Of a stretch of 64,000 nucleotides of DNA, positions 29,301-41,400 are shown in pieces. Source of the stretch: Beaufortia kweichowensis (lineage: Eukaryota > Chordata > Actinopteri > Cypriniformes > Gastromyzontidae). The stretch is from assembly GCA_019155185.1 (NCBI GenBank), contig CM032795.1, forward strand, positions 21,211,795-21,275,794, read 5' to 3'. Within the stretch, counting starts at the first letter, position 1. Every line of letters begins with the position of its first letter. A program made the position numbers and the translations under genes. The notes under the pieces are model-generated. The model did not search any database. It was not told the DNA's origin and was given only the letters and a program-made list of their open reading frames with translations.

Positions 29301-32300
29301 CTATTGAAGTTCATCCAGAGTTGACATCATCCTCCTCTGATGAAACCCTGATCACCAGTGATCATTACACTTCTGTACCACTGCCAGTTCATCTGGATGG
29401 GTTACAAACATGAGCGAAACACGACTGACGGTCAGTCTATGGCATAGCGTATCCACACGTCAACTATGTGTAAATAACAGTGGTGTTTAACATCAACTTC
29501 ATCACGTCAGCAGTCACTGGTTTGTGTCTGGCAGAGCAGAGATGTCATTTAATGACTAATAAAATGTACCTTTTCTGTTTACACTTGACTAATCCTGAAC
29601 TTCCTATTGTTTAACTTTGTTAATAATATTTGAAAAACAGTTATTCCTCCTTGTAAACATAGTTTGCATTGCCTGGTTTTTGGTTTGTTTGGTTGAATTC
29701 ACAGTGAAATCAAAACTAACCATTTTTGTTGTCTTTGAAATATTGTCTTTGACTTTTTCTGTGCACATCATTTGTTTTATTCATGTGCCCTCATAGCCTT
29801 TAATCTAACACTTCTTTAATCTTTCTGTCATGATGTGTTATGACGTAATGATCTGGGACCCAGTTTTTTACAATTTAGTCATATAATTCTGATTATATAC
29901 ATTTCTTATATACACACTAGATCTGCATACTTTCTTGTTATGGTGACTTCATCTCAGCAGGGTCCCAGAACCTAGTGAGCTGTTTGGTGTCTACATAGGG
30001 AGCATTATAATGAGTGTGATTTGTATCACACTTCATGTGTGGAAACAGTTAAAGTGTGGGTTTGGATTAAAGCCGTGTTATTTAGTTCCTGAACTCTGGT
30101 CTCATCTGTATCGAGTCTTGTTTTCATTCTGACCGCTTGAGTTGGTGGAGATCTTAAGTGCTTGACACACAAATGACCTCACAATGATTGATGGCTGTGG
30201 AAATAAACCACACCCACAACAAAATACTTTCTTTAAAGAATTCCTCCTTTCCTCACATTAGATCCCCAAAACACTTTTCGGGTTGTTTTTGCTGCTATAA
30301 ATCGTTTCATTTAGCCATCGCTTGATGTCATTTCTCTTTTAGGGTGCTCATGGTATTTATCTGGTTCTCATTTCCCGCTGACCAAAGTCATCTGAAAATA
30401 TGCCGTTGATCTGGTTACAGTAATTGATAGTGAATCCTGTTTGGTTATAATGATCAGAAAATGTGCAAGAGTTGCATATTAAACAAGACAAATGTAGAAA
30501 AGATTACGAAACTTTTCTGCAATCGAAGCATGTCACATGTAACAGATGCTGGAAATCAAAACCTTTTACATCCAAAACGTATTTTTGGCTTCAAAATCAG
30601 CCCACGTTAGTCGAAACCGAAAAGAAACTTCACTATTGTTCAGATTGACTAGTTGTAGTGACGTGTGCTTATTTTTAAAGTGTCTTACTGTACAATGTGC
30701 CAAAGCGTGAAAGAAAGATTTACAAATCATTGAAGATTAGTTATTTATCATGAATTTGAAAGTCTCTTTTGGCATGTTCTGTTCATTTCCAGCTGATGTT
30801 CTGGAAGAAAGCGGATCACTTAAGTTTATGGGATTGTTATTAATGAATCAGTTCTGATCTTTTGTGCAAACATGCGGTGTTAGTGACCAAATGGCTCAAG
30901 TTTGAGTTTGGCACATAAAAGCAAGTGTATAAATGTGTAAAGTTCATATTGACTCCATTGACATCTCGATTACAGTTTCTCAATAATCCATTTTTTACTG
31001 CTTAATTTTAATAGATGGTTTTGGTTGGTGCCAAATGTCAAGTTAATGACATGTCAACATTAGCACAGTAGCATTTTGGGCAATCCAATAGCATATCATA
31101 TTTAACTAAGTTCCTCCTCAAAGCCTACAGTACACTGCTAGCCAAACATGAGCTAGAAAATATTATTGTGAACACTGTGGTGTGTTTTTAGTAAAATCTT
31201 GCATGTTCTTTCCATTACAGACTGTCTTTGAAAATTGAACCAGGGAACAGTTCCCCTCGCATGGCCACGTCTAAAGAAGATCTCGCAGGTCTGTATATGT
31301 GATGATGTCTTGAGGTTTTTTCATATTGTTTTTTTGTGCTCCCATCCTTACAGTTTAACATGAAATAACATACAGCACTGTGCATCAAAACAGAAATCAT
31401 CTTCACAACTTCGAGACACAGATTGATTCCTCAAAGCATGACCTCTGTTTAAAAAAAACATCTTTCGTTGTGGTTTAGCATGTATCCCTGAACAATCAGC
31501 GCTGTGTGTTGTTGTTGTTGAAAATGCCTTTCAGCGCACACGCTCATTCTGAAGCTTTCTAACCCACGGGAGACATTCAGCTCTTCTGGGCTCATCGGCT
31601 GTCTGAAACCCTCAGCTGTTGTTATTGACGGGCCGTTAGGGACACGTTTGATGGCCAGAGGGAACAGCGGTGGGCTGAGAAAACAATCTGGAAATAATGT
31701 CTCTCGGTGGACTTCTCATAATCTTAACATAACAAACCGGCACATCTCACCCCTGTTTATTTAATCCAGACACACTTTTTGGCATCAGAAAACACACTGA
31801 TGATCTGAAGATGTTGAGTTATACTTTGCACCGGCTCTCAGGGTTTGGATGCCAGTGTATTTAGCTGTTTATATTAAATAACAAGTATTAGTAATATTGC
31901 AATGATTTAGATTTACATAGACAGGTTTCCTACAGATCATGTCAGTGCTGGAGGTTTGTGCCTGTGAAGGTGATTTTGTCTTCAGATATTTGTAAGAAAC
32001 GTTTGTGCTAAACTGAGTTCAATGCCAATTGATAAGCCTAATTTAATTTTTATGGCAATAAATTGATGATCGAGTAATAGTTAACATCCTTAATGAGGGT
32101 GTGTGTCATTTATTGGCCACAAACGGCAGACGTGAGGTAATTTTACTGAAACTTCAGAAGGTCCAGTTTGATCCAGTGATTGTTGTGAATGTCACTGTAT
32201 TGTCTGTTTATAAAACGATTAGTTCCAGTTCTTGATTCTGATTGGTCAATAATTGTTTTATTCATGATAAATCACAGTTATAAGTACTAGTGAAAGTGTA

Positions 32301-35300
32301 GTCATGTGATATGTAAACGCCACATCCATAGATTCCCATTTTCCTTTAGCTGGAAAGTCCGACATTGAAATCTGGAAGTGGTTTGTGGGGTTACCGTGGC
32401 TCTCTCAGCGTTACTGGACGGGTTTTATTTAAGTCTAGATTGTCTTAAATCTGTAGAGATGAGGTCATTGTCTTCATCCGAGGCTTACGATTATTAAATA
32501 AAGACACTGTGTGTATGTCACATTTTCCCCCTGAAACATTATATCCATATGAGTGTCCTCACTGGACTCCAGACTGCTGCCAGATGGATTGTTTTGTTTT
32601 CTCATGTTGTTATTGTGTAATATTAAATGAATAATTGGCCTATATGAAATATTTTGCCTGTATGTAAACAGCCGCATGGTTACATCACAGGACGAGTCGG
32701 GTGGACGAGGTCTCGGGCGACTGTCTGTTATGTAATCCAGTGTGCGTCACTTTCTCCATAAAATTTCAGGCCAGGATCACAGAGCAAAACACAGAACACA
32801 CGTGCGTGAAGAAACGTATCGCAAAAAAAGAGGTGTTACCCACACACCCGTGTGTTTGTTTATTCACAAAGGCGCACAGCGAGGGAGAACACTAGCATAC
32901 TTATCTCTCACAGATGAACTTTACTTTCAAATACTTCACCGGGAAACTATTAATAGCTGGAAGCGGTGAGAGTCTTGTTCGAGTTGAACCGTGTTTGTGA
33001 TGTCCAGACCTTAATCATACACAGACCAGAGAGAGAAAGAAGGGATTTCTGAAGCCAACTAACTTCAACACTGTCTCTGATTCATTACTTTCACGAAGGA
33101 GGGTATTTATAGTGGCTCTGAAATGTATTTGGACACTTGAGTCACTTTTAAATGTCATTTTACTAGATATCAAACCATATAGGCAAATAAATGATTTTTA
33201 AAAGTAGCTTAATATATTATTGTTAGTCCTTTTTTTAGTAAAATGACCTCAGATAATCAAATTTGAACACTTTGACACCCACAAAGTGTTTTAGTCTTTA
33301 TTTTAAAATGTGTTGTTGTGGCACTTCAAACCTAACAAACATGTTTTTTGTGAAATGTTTTGCTTTCATATTGTGCTTTTGCAATCTTTCTTGAAAAAAT
33401 GACTCCATTTTAGTGGTATTGTATCAAATACAAGATTGCTGAAAGGTCATTTTTTTCTCAGTTTGATCCTCATCAGACGGCCACAGTTTCCATGTGGGAA
33501 ATTAAAGTCATTTAAAAGAACAGGCTCGAGTAGCTAATAGTGTCATTTTCCTTCTTTTATGAATGTTCCTTGGAAATGTTGAGTTGCTCTTTTTGAACAT
33601 TTTGACATGTTAAATGTTTGTGGAACATTTGAACAGAGAAGTCGTTTCAATGTGAAAGTCCATCTGAAATAAAGCAGACGTTTTATAGGCGATGAGTCCA
33701 GTGATCGGCCTTAAATTACCTCTTACATCACTTCTGCTGACAGAAAGATCATTGTAAGAGTCTTATTCTAGTATTGTGTTAGCAGGTCAAAGGTCATGAG
33801 TTCACTCCTCAGGGAACACTCATACTGACTAAATGTATAGCTTGAATTCAGTGCAAGTCACTCGAGATAGAAGCGTCTGCTAAATGCATAAATGTGTAAA
33901 TGTAAACTTTCAGTTGGATACGATCAAAGAACTCATTCAACAATGACAGATGATGAGATTAGACAGAAATGAGCTCTGGAGGTTCTGCAGCTGGACTGTA
34001 CAGGACCCAAGAGCAATTCACTTTTCTTTGCTTCTTTTATCTGTTATATTCATAAGCACATGAGCTGCTGTTTGTTTCTGCTCGAAGCAAGTTGACATTT
34101 ATTTTAAATGATGTACAAAATGAAATTTCCAGTGAAATCATACCTGACAGCTCACAGAATTGTTATGTATTTGCTCAATGATTTTTGTTGAACAAAAATG
34201 AGTTGCAGATTTAAAGTGCCTTAAAGATCATTTAGACACATGCAGTGCTTTGCATTATATAACAATTATTAAAGCAAATTTGCAAACAAATGAACTTTTA
34301 TGCAACTGGTGTCACTTTATAATATAAATAAACAAATGTTTAAATATTTTGTGTTCATTTTGTTTAAAAAAAATCCATATTACTGTCCTTTCTTTCGTTG
34401 GTTAATCCTTGAAAGAAGTGTAACTTTTGATTGTGTAATTGAGTAAACACACAACAGAAAGCGGACAGACGCTGTGATGATTGGCTCGCTGGACTGTGAA
34501 ACATGTGGATATTGTTACTGTAGGAATCCTCTGTGTTTTCTCTCACCGGACTGAATAATCATGGCTGTGTTGATTCTGTCTCCCTCAAGAGGATGAGAGA
34601 ATGTTAACATTTATGTCATGGTTTGATTTGCAAAGCAGAACCCCGGCAACTGAGTTTACATCTGTTTACATCTATTAGCTTTTTATTGAGCGTATCACTG
34701 TGAACGATCAAACAAAACTCATTTCATACTTTCTTCTCTCTGTCTTTTGTCCTTCAGGTCCATCTGAGGTGTCTTTATCTGTGCGGTATAATCGACGGCC
34801 GACTTGTCCTGATGCTACAGTGGGGGTCCATGTACCCACCCCGCCTCCATCACGACACAGAAAGAGCCACAGTCTGGGCAATGCGTGCGTTTGTTTTCAT
34901 ACAGTATACAGGACATTAATATTTATGACGCTTTTATCCAAAGGGACATTCTGCTTTGGACACAATGTGATGCACATCATTTCTCTCTCTCTCTCAGTAT
35001 GATGTGGCAGTTTGGTGTTGTGGAGAGTAAAAGCGCCACGTTTCCCATTGAGAAACCACGTCACCTGCTGGACGATAGTTTCCTGGAGTCACAGAGTCCA
35101 GCACGAAACAACCCGCACAGCTCATCTGTGTCCAACGGCATATCTATAGGTAACACCAGCATGACTCGTGTGATCTGATATATGTGAAATCCAGTCTAAA
35201 GTCATGAAAATGAATTTTCATATATGTACTGAAATTAGGGATTTTACTGACACATTATTTTGCAAAAATATAAGTTGGCTTCTCAAACATTGTCATGGTC

Positions 35301-38300
35301 TTACTCAGTTGATATTAAAGATATCAAGATTCTGTTTTTACGTCGAATGATTTTATGTAGAAATCAGTAAATCATAAAAGTTTGACTTTAGCTGGATTTT
35401 CACAGAATAAGTCCCATATATCCTCCGGATGCTCACTGGTCAGTTTTCAGGACTTGTGTGCCTAATATCTTATCAATATATTTGGTGTTTGTTGTAAATG
35501 AGAATGATTGTTTTCTCTGGGTTTTTCAGGCAGCAGTCAGAGTTCATTCTGTGATCTTTCTCCAGGATTCGAGAGGTCAGTGTGTGTCTATTTTACACCT
35601 GAACAGATGTTTATGAGTCACTTACATCATTCAGATGAAAACTGAACTCTTCTAAAGCTTTCACAGGCATTAGAAAGTTCAGAAATAATTGTGTTTCGTT
35701 GTTGCTGTAATTCCATTAAATAACATCATTCAAAAGAAAGTTCTGGTTTTATACAAAAAACTCCATCAACACACAGTACTATTTACTAATCAGTTGTGTT
35801 GTTGTAGTGTTTTATACAGTGTGTCTTCATATATAAACGTTAAACATCTATATCTGTTCATTTCACGCATAAACACAACAACAAACCAAAGAACATTTAA
35901 AGCTGCAGTACATGACTTTTGTTGTACTCGCTGAATTACTGATATGTGTTTCTTTTAGTTATGGATATCAGCGTTAACTTTTAAAGCTCACACAGAAAAT
36001 AAAACTCAAACCCCCAAATGACTTCTTTGGTGCATCCTAATCTTTTATCTTTTCATAGAGCTTTGGTTTGAAATACATATGATTTTTGTGTGATCTGTTG
36101 CTTTAACACATAGAGAGATTCAAATCTCTTAGTAGGGCTCAAACTGCACTTTGCACATTAAACTCATTGTGCCGAATGTGCAAACAGGGGGCGCTTGTAC
36201 GCCACTCTGGGCCCTAACTGGAGGGTTCCTCATCGCAACTGCCCTCGAGGTCACATCCATGCCCACAGGTACAAACCTCTGCCTGGGTCAAAGGTCACGC
36301 TCTTCATTCCTCTGGGGCATCGGGTTCACCTGTCTCCACATGCATGTCTCCTTTTTCTTCTCTTTTCTAATTTGAGTTTCGGACGTGCTCATGTGTGTTT
36401 ATTTTGTGCAGCGGTCAAACTATCATCATCACAGAACGTTTATACCAAATTTATTATGTCTAATTCTGTTCCAAAACCTGCTGTCATCTTCACTGAGATG
36501 AAACCTCAGAAGTGACCGATAGTACACACTTCATAGGCAGCAACTAGGTGTATCATGCTGTGATTGCAGTGTATTCTGAAATTATGATACTGCTTTATAA
36601 TTTGGTCTTTGGGTTTTTAAAGGAAGTGAACCAACATTATGCCGCCTACATAGTCAGCTCATGTGGGTTTTGGTACAGATCTGATATTTTCTGGGTGTTT
36701 GCTGGGTGAAGGGAAACCTGTTTATACTCTTTAACTCACACTTTCACCTTCACATGAGTGTATGTGTGTGTATGTAAATGCATTTGTGTGTGTGTGTAAG
36801 TGTATGAGTGTGTGTGTGTGTGTGTGTGTGTGAGTATATGAGTGTGTGTACATGTTTGTGTAAGTGGGTGGACAGACTATGTGTGTATTTGTGTGTAAGT
36901 ACATTTGCGTGAGTGTATGTGTGTGTATGTAAATGCATTTGTGTGTGTAAACGCATTTGTGTGTGTGTGCGTGTGCAAGTTTATGAGTGTGTGTGTGTGA
37001 GTATATGAGTGTGTGTACATGTTTGTGTAAGTGGGTTGACAGACCATGTGTGTATTTGTGTGTAAGTGCATTTGCGTGAGTGTGTGTGTGTGTGTGTGTG
37101 CGTGTGTGTGTGTGTGTTTGTTTATAGTAAGAGAGTTTATCTGTGTGTGAGTTTGTGTACACGTGTGAGAGAGTTTGTGAGTGTGTGTTAGGTGATCAGA
37201 TGTAACTCTTCTTCTCTTCTTTGAATCTCATCACGTGTGGAAGTGTAAAGCTCTTCCATCTGTCCACCGAACACACACAGGTGTGTGCTTTTTAAAGGTG
37301 TTAATGTGACTTTCACTGTTCAGTCCATCAGTAGCAGAACGAGCGGTGAGTCACAGAGGGTCCGCTGATGTCACAATCGAGGGTCCTTTAAAGAGGAAGA
37401 CGCTGCTAAAAGAGGGCCGTAAACCCAAGGTGAACATTACTGAACCAACAACAACAAACACGTTCAAGAAATACTTTGGCATTCACCTTTGTGTCATTCC
37501 AAACTTTCTTTCTCCTGTGGACCGGTGTGCAGTTGTCTTCATGGACACGCTACTGGATCACACTGTCTGGATCCAGTCTGATATTCTACGCATCTAAAGC
37601 TCTGAGGGCCACAGACAGAAAACATGTAAGATCTTTAGTTCATGTCTGAGCAATTACACAAACAAAATCTGACGCAGATGTGTTGAGATCTGTTCAGACA
37701 GGGAATGAGTTTTATAAATGACATTTGAGTTACATTTCTTAACATAAAGCGTCTGTGATGTCAGGTGCTGATTTAGATAGAATTGTAGTGGAAATGTAAA
37801 TCTTTAACGTGAAACTTTAAGATCAACAATTTTACTACATTTAAAAACCTTTTAGCAAAAATAACTAATCAGCTCCAATGAAAAATTGTTCAACCTTACT
37901 CGCATTTTTGTGTAATTGTAAAGTGCTGTCCTTTGTAAAATTGATCACAAATCCTAAAGGAAAACTTAACACATAGAATGTGCATTTAAATGCAAAAGTA
38001 ATAAAACACTTTATAAAATCTGTCAAAACACAGTACAAGTCGTCACCCTGTAAGAAAGTGTCGGTTCTGGGCTGGATGGCGGTTCTGCCGGATGACCCGG
38101 CGCAACCCAACATCTTTCAGCTGAATGACCCTGACAGAGGTAAATAACAGCCCGTTTCATTCATTGGCTTTTGTGTGTCACTCTTTAACTTGATTAACAT
38201 CTGTGTGTTTGTCAGGGAATGTTTACAAGTTTCAGACTGGAGATCGGTTCTCTGCCATCATGTGGCACAAGAACCTGCAGGAGGCGTGTCGGAGAAGACC

Positions 38301-38431
38301 ACCTCAGGTGAGACGATTCACATCTACAACAGCTTCACAACTGAGTTCAAGACAAAAGACTCGAAACATTAAAACTGATATTGCTCTTTCTGTTCGTTTA
38401 GATACCAGCAAATCTCATGTCGTTCGAATAA
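3442..38431 (+). CDS. ralgps1: Ral GEF with PH domain and SH3-binding motif 1 (partial, 3' exons)
   Basis: Thirteen exons are read: 3442-3568, 26626-26763, 27527-27620, 31221-31288, 34758-34884, 34998-35149, 35530-35575, 36188-36268, 37324-37429, 37533-37625, 38034-38139, 38216-38307 and 38402-38431. They sum to 1260 nt (419 residues plus stop), all in phase with GT-AG borders. The family activates the small GTPases RalA/RalB by nucleotide exchange at membranes. The first three exons give the C-terminal half of the RasGEF (Cdc25-like) domain, with SRKDKATFEKLDFL and IYLLDMIYIDSAYPAS. The middle exons give a low-complexity region with the PxxP motif VPTPPPSRH. The last exons give a PH domain (IEGPLKRKTLLKEGRKP, WTRYWITLSGS, NVYKFQTGDRF) and the conserved end IPANLMSFE. 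The N-terminal third of the protein lies left of the window. angptl2 sits antisense inside the first intron. Identity is secure from the whole-length match to human RALGPS1. Confidence 0.96.
3569..6394. other. ralgps1 intron / angptl2 3' UTR region
   Basis: No coding exon was recognised. The right part should be the 3' UTR of angptl2 (minus strand), whose stop is at 6395. A minus-strand AATAAA (TTTATT on +) lies at 5506-5511 and would give a 3' UTR of about 0.9 kb. An A-run lies at about 5631-5646. The UTR end is inferred. Confidence 0.4.
6395..13553 (-). CDS. angptl2: Angiopoietin-like 2
   Basis: Four coding exons on the minus strand: 13553-12641 (start and coiled coil), 8038-7845, 6953-6683 and 6594-6395. 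They total 1578 nt, 525 residues. The secreted glycoprotein family acts in inflammation, angiogenesis and matrix signalling. The protein starts with a signal peptide (MAVHGLLLTLLTLTLSHPDS). A short N-terminal segment with KCSYTFIVPQQ and a long coiled coil (about residues 75-215; KQELELLNGEL, VTQLYMQLLHEIIRKRDN) follow. Then come a Gly/Pro-rich linker and a fibrinogen-like domain (about residues 305-525) ending NPNTFH. Fibrinogen hallmarks are DPGGWTVIQRR, GEYWLGLENIYWLTNQG, WHNGKQFTTLDRDHD and GGWWYNACAHSNLNGVWY. The human protein is about 493 residues; the extra length lies in the linker. The gene is wholly inside a ralgps1 intron on the opposite strand. Fish have two angptl2 copies, and I cannot assign a or b with certainty. 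Confidence 0.96.
6954..7844. other. angptl2 intron between fibrinogen-domain exons
   Basis: Intron DNA. Nothing coding or repetitive was recognised. The plus-strand open frame at 7410-7616 has no recognisable domain. Confidence 0.5.
10133..10288. repeat. Palindromic MITE-like element
   Basis: The left arm (about 10135-10180, containing CATAGTTGAGTAAAATATGG) is nearly the reverse complement of the right arm (about 10235-10285, containing CCATATTTTACCCAACTATG). A hairpin-forming non-autonomous DNA transposon remnant is the simplest reading. No transposase is present. Confidence 0.65.
10790..11560. repeat. GT microsatellite with embedded GTTGATGTGCATTTGTGTG minisatellite
   Basis: A GTTGATGTGCATTTGTGTG unit recurs more than ten times between 10950 and 11450, interspersed with pure (GT)n. 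The longest pure tract is about 11265-11340. The 228-258-codon minus-strand frames made of His/Thr repeats and the plus-strand Cys/Val frames come from the repeat and are not genes. Confidence 0.93.
12641..13553 (-). CDS. angptl2: angptl2 first coding exon (signal peptide, coiled coil, Gly/Pro linker)
   Basis: The exon opens at an AG acceptor at 13566-13565 and the ATG at 13553 follows within about a dozen bases, so the 5' UTR is split. After the coiled coil it encodes a run of seven glycines, then proline-rich stretches (QPPQPPQQRPPPPP), then the conserved TNEIQSDQN and STDKPSG. The linker is longer and more repetitive than I recall for mammals. Several NxS/T sequons (NHT, NQS) suggest glycosylation. 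The donor is G|GTGAGTC at 12641/12640. Confidence 0.93.
15312..15430 (-). other. Possible angptl2 5' non-coding exon
   Basis: On the minus strand a purine-rich, stop-containing stretch ends in a strong donor, CTCCTG|GTAAGAGG at 15312/15311. It lies about 1.75 kb upstream of the acceptor before the coding exon. Position and strand fit a 5' UTR exon, but no promoter motif or start site can be fixed. Confidence 0.3.
16295..16455. repeat. Minisatellite, about 50-bp unit, three copies
   Basis: A unit containing GCCCGTGCGTATGTGCATGT and GCGCGTGCTTGC recurs three times at about 50-bp spacing, embedded in (GT)n. Overlapping Cys/Val open frames are artefacts. Confidence 0.85.
16685..16712. repeat. 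(AT)n microsatellite
   Basis: A pure AT dinucleotide tract of about 28 bp inside the ralgps1 intron. Confidence 0.9.
18516..18705. repeat. MITE-like dispersed repeat (AAAGAACC / GGTTCTTT family)
   Basis: It contains AAAGAACCATTTTT, ATGGTTCCATAAAGAACC and AAAGGTTCTTTAGA, then a GGCATCGCTGTGAAGAACCC end. Inverted GGTTCTTT/AAAGAACC words give it a hairpin character. Related pieces occur at about 27080-27150, 28240-28370 and 61645-61755. I recognise the type from cyprinid genomes but give no family name. Confidence 0.65.
19775..20240. repeat. Interspersed repeat fragment
   Basis: The stretch with AGTATGGAAACACTTATTC, ATGAAATAACACAATTGTAA, GGGAATTATGTTGTGACTAA and CAGCTTCTTGAGGTC resembles a dispersed element common in fish DNA, recalled without a database check. 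No open reading frame for a transposase is present. Confidence 0.55.
27080..27150. repeat. MITE-like fragment (GGTTCTTT family)
   Basis: Contains AAAGGTTCTTTAACCAATGG and TTCTTTAATGGCATCGTGAAG, matching the words of the 18516-18705 element. It sits in the ralgps1 intron between the exons at 26763 and 27527. Confidence 0.55.
27621..31220. other. ralgps1 intron
   Basis: No exon or RNA gene was recognised apart from the MITE-like fragment at 28240-28370. Open frames of 60-140 codons here have no domain and no plausible splice context. Confidence 0.5.
28240..28370. repeat. Degenerate MITE-like fragment
   Basis: Contains CTCTTCAAAATAAAGGTGC and TATACAAAGAAC, similar in order to the 18516-18705 element but diverged. 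Confidence 0.4.
31289..34757. other. ralgps1 intron
   Basis: No coding exon was recognised. It holds a SINE fragment at 33780-33902 and possible interspersed repeat sequence at about 33095-33400. A GC-richer non-repetitive stretch at 31540-31720 is a candidate regulatory element with no identifying motif. Confidence 0.5.
33780..33902 (+). repeat. tRNA-derived SINE fragment (3' part)
   Basis: A B-box-like GGTCATGAGTTCACTCCTCA is followed by the characteristic fish SINE tail AGAAGCGTCTGCTAAATGCA and a TAAATGTAAA 3' repeat. The A-box end is missing or degraded, so it is a truncated insertion in a ralgps1 intron. Confidence 0.7.
36188..36268 (+). CDS. ralgps1: ralgps1 81-nt exon, likely alternatively spliced cassette
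   Basis: The exon is flanked by an AG acceptor and a GT donor and is exactly 27 codons. It enters and leaves in the same phase, so including or skipping it keeps the frame. It encodes a peptide beginning GRLYATLGPNWRVPHRN. I recall a closely similar segment in some mammalian RALGPS1 isoforms and its absence from others. It lies between the Ser-rich region and the PH domain. That it is skipped in some transcripts is inference. Confidence 0.75.
36757..37140. repeat. GT-rich minisatellite with two 167-bp higher-order copies
   Basis: The segment with GAGTATATGAGTGTGTGTAC at 36832 recurs at 36999, followed in both copies by AAGTGGGT(G/T)GACAGAC and TGTGTATTTGTGTGTAAG. This is a tandem duplication of about 167 bp. 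It lies between ralgps1 exons 36268 and 37324, and His/Thr open frames on the minus strand are artefacts. Confidence 0.85.
37324..38431 (+). CDS. ralgps1: ralgps1 PH-domain exons and C-terminus
   Basis: Five exons (37324-37429, 37533-37625, 38034-38139, 38216-38307, 38402-38431) encode the pleckstrin-homology domain, which targets the exchange factor to membranes. Visible landmarks are the first strand (GPLKRKTLL), the WTRYWITLSG strand, the phosphorylatable basic loop (KALRATDRKHYKSSPCKK) and the C-terminal helix with MWHKNLQEACRRR. The final exon has only nine codons plus TAA. Confidence 0.95.
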
Positions 38432-41400
38432 ACAGACTTGTGTAGCCCAAAGGTTATAACGTGCCAAAAGGTCTACACAGAGAGAACGACGCATTTGGTT
38501 CAGAAGAAGGACAAAGAACGAGCGGAAACCCTTCAACACTGAAGAATTTACTGAACCAAATGAGCCGCTTTGTTCTCCGGAGCCTCCGTGCCCAATGATC
38601 CACATCTGACATGAAGATTTTCGTTACAGACCTGCAGGTGGAGATTTAGATTTAGGAGCTGATAAGACATGAGGATTTAGAGGATTTGTCCTCTTCAGAT
38701 CTTTGGGCTCTCAAGTTGTTCGTGTCGTTGTCGTGTCCACACCTCGGCTGCTGTGTGCCATTTGTGTTTTTATGTCAAATTAAAATGGAGAAGGTCGTTG
38801 TATGTGACCAAAGTTTAGAGGAACATTAAAAGCACCCGGGGTTAAACCCGTGAGTTTCTCCAGCACATAAGACTAAAAGTCCAAAACAACAGAAATGTTT
38901 TAGCACTCTGAGCCGTGAACAAACAGCACAATTTCTCCAAGATATCGACTGTAGTCTGAAGCAGTGAGCCAGTGAAGTTTAGCTGTGGTTAAGAGAAGGT
39001 GACCGTGATAATCTTCACATCATCTCTTACTCCAGACGCTTTCAATGTGTGTTAGCAGGTTTATAGATGTTTGATAGTGGGACTGTTTACATCACAGCTT
39101 CTGAATTCAGTTTTAGAATTCATGTTATGCTCATGAAAGCTTGTTTTAGGTTTAAGTATTACATTTTGAATCCTTACAACTTTTACAAACTTATTTTGGA
39201 TGCAGAAAAATATCTGTTCCATTACTTTTATTGTATTACATTACTTTAAAAATTATCTTCAAACGGTTTTCCAATCTATGTAGACTGTCACACAAATACA
39301 AAACTCATTCTTCTGATTCAGTGAAATCATTTAAAAAATGCTCTGATCAGATACTGTATTTTGTCAAACCTGTCGAGAAACTTGTCATATTTCATCCCAA
39401 AATCAACTAAATTATATTTTGCTTAAAATAAGTGAAACATTTAGACCATCAAGATTTTTATGCCAATTAATCACATTGACCAAATTCATATTACACCAAG
39501 AAATCTCATTCTCATACTGTAATGGGAAATTTATTTTTATTATCATTTAAATTTTTGTTAAAATTATATATTATACATTTATATCATATTACTTAACATT
39601 AAAACAACTCTGATTCAGGTATATAACAGACAAAGATGTCTGTTATATTATTATAAGAATCACAAATCATGAAGTGAAGCTTGAAGATGCATTTTGAAAT
39701 GTTCAGTTGTAACAATGCAAAAAATCTGATTTTGTTTCCTTCATGCAAATATAATTTCCAGTTGGACTTTGGGGTGAAATATGTTGTAGATGTACTCCGT
39801 AAAGACTCGCTATATCTGTTTAATGCTGTCATTTAAATATAAATAAATGTTCAGCTATATAATGATCTGTGGAAGTGACACATCTAACAGAATTCATTCT
39901 TTAACATGTATGTCTATAAATGTTACACATCTGACAGAATCAACGCATGACGTGCAGCTGAAGCGTAAAACAATGGTTTCATGTTTAGTGTTGATCTGAA
40001 ATGAGTGAAGGAATAGCATTGGTCACTAATGTAGTTGTTTTATTCTGTGCAATGAAAGTTTTCTCTCAATGAGCTCTTTTACAGATACTGTACTGTAGGA
40101 GAATGACTGCCAGTCTGTAATAATGTACATCAGCTTTACACACCTGCTTTGCTTCATTGGGTTGCCATTACAGAATTCATTTTCATGTTCAAATGAACAT
40201 TTTGTTAATATATTTACTCACTCACTGTAATATATGAACTGTCATTGTAAATAATACCTTTCATTTTTGGGTGAAATGGTTCCTGCTGGTATAATAATAA
40301 TGATGAAAACATTTCTGTTCTGCAACCGGATTTAGTTATTTGTTTAAAGTATTATTGTATTATATCAGTTTTGCCTTTCTTCATGTTAGAATTAAGGCAG
40401 TTTGTCAAGAACTGAATAGACAATGTTTTTGGTGAAATATTTTTATGGTTTGATTGTAGAAACAGAAGATTGTTTTGTTTTTGCATTGAAACACAGACAC
40501 ACATGTAGATGTGCACTTCATGTATTTTCTGTTTTTATCTGCTGTAACTGTGAGATTGTAAGTTTAATTGGTATGTACATACTTTGCTAAATGACTTCTT
40601 TCTTTTCATTGTGCTACAGTCTCCAGTACAAGCATTAAATGCCAGTGAAAGTAGATTTGTCTGGATGTAGATTTCCTGTTTTATCCAAAGGAGCTTAAAC
40701 TATATTTTGTGGTTCTGCATTGGTGTACAGCGTCCTCTAGTGGTGTTAACCTGTCTACTGAAACTATAAAGATACAGTACGAGTAAATCACATAAGTTAC
40801 TGACATAATTGCAGGTTAATGAGCGGATGATATCAAGACTTCAGCAGCAGAAGTTTGTGCAGTGCAGATCTTCATGTTCAGATCAAAAATTGCTGGTATG
40901 TTTATTTCTTTATTTAAGATCACATAACATGTATCTTATTTTAGCATGTCTTTCCTAACACTCACATAAAATCATTTTTTAATTCTCTCCTTTAGCTTTT
41001 GACTCTAAATCCTGAGATGATAGTATTTTCAATGACTCTCTTTTTATTTTATAGTTATAAACACAGATTATGTCACAGACAAAAAAGTTAACAGATAGTG
41101 AATAGTCCTATTTATTTCCTGCATTTGGTTGCAATGTTGTTAAATGTCTGTATTCCTCTTCTAGTTTCTTTACTTTAATATAATGTTGAAAGATCATCTC
41201 AGTCATGTGTTTAAACAACTTTACAGGTAAAAAATATTAAAGATGAAATACGAGACAAAACATGATCTTTTCATAAGAAGTCGTGACACAAAAATAGAGC
41301 TGAAATATGGGACTGTCCCGTGAAAAACGGGACGTCTGGTCATTCTACTGATAACAGATTTATTTTTTCCTGTAAAGTGCATTAACATAATGTCAAGTTC

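Noticed and set aside
41300..41345. Palindromic GGGACTGTCCCGTGAAAAACG motif
   Set aside because: Looks like a fragment of a dispersed repeat; no second copy or function could be shown inside the window.
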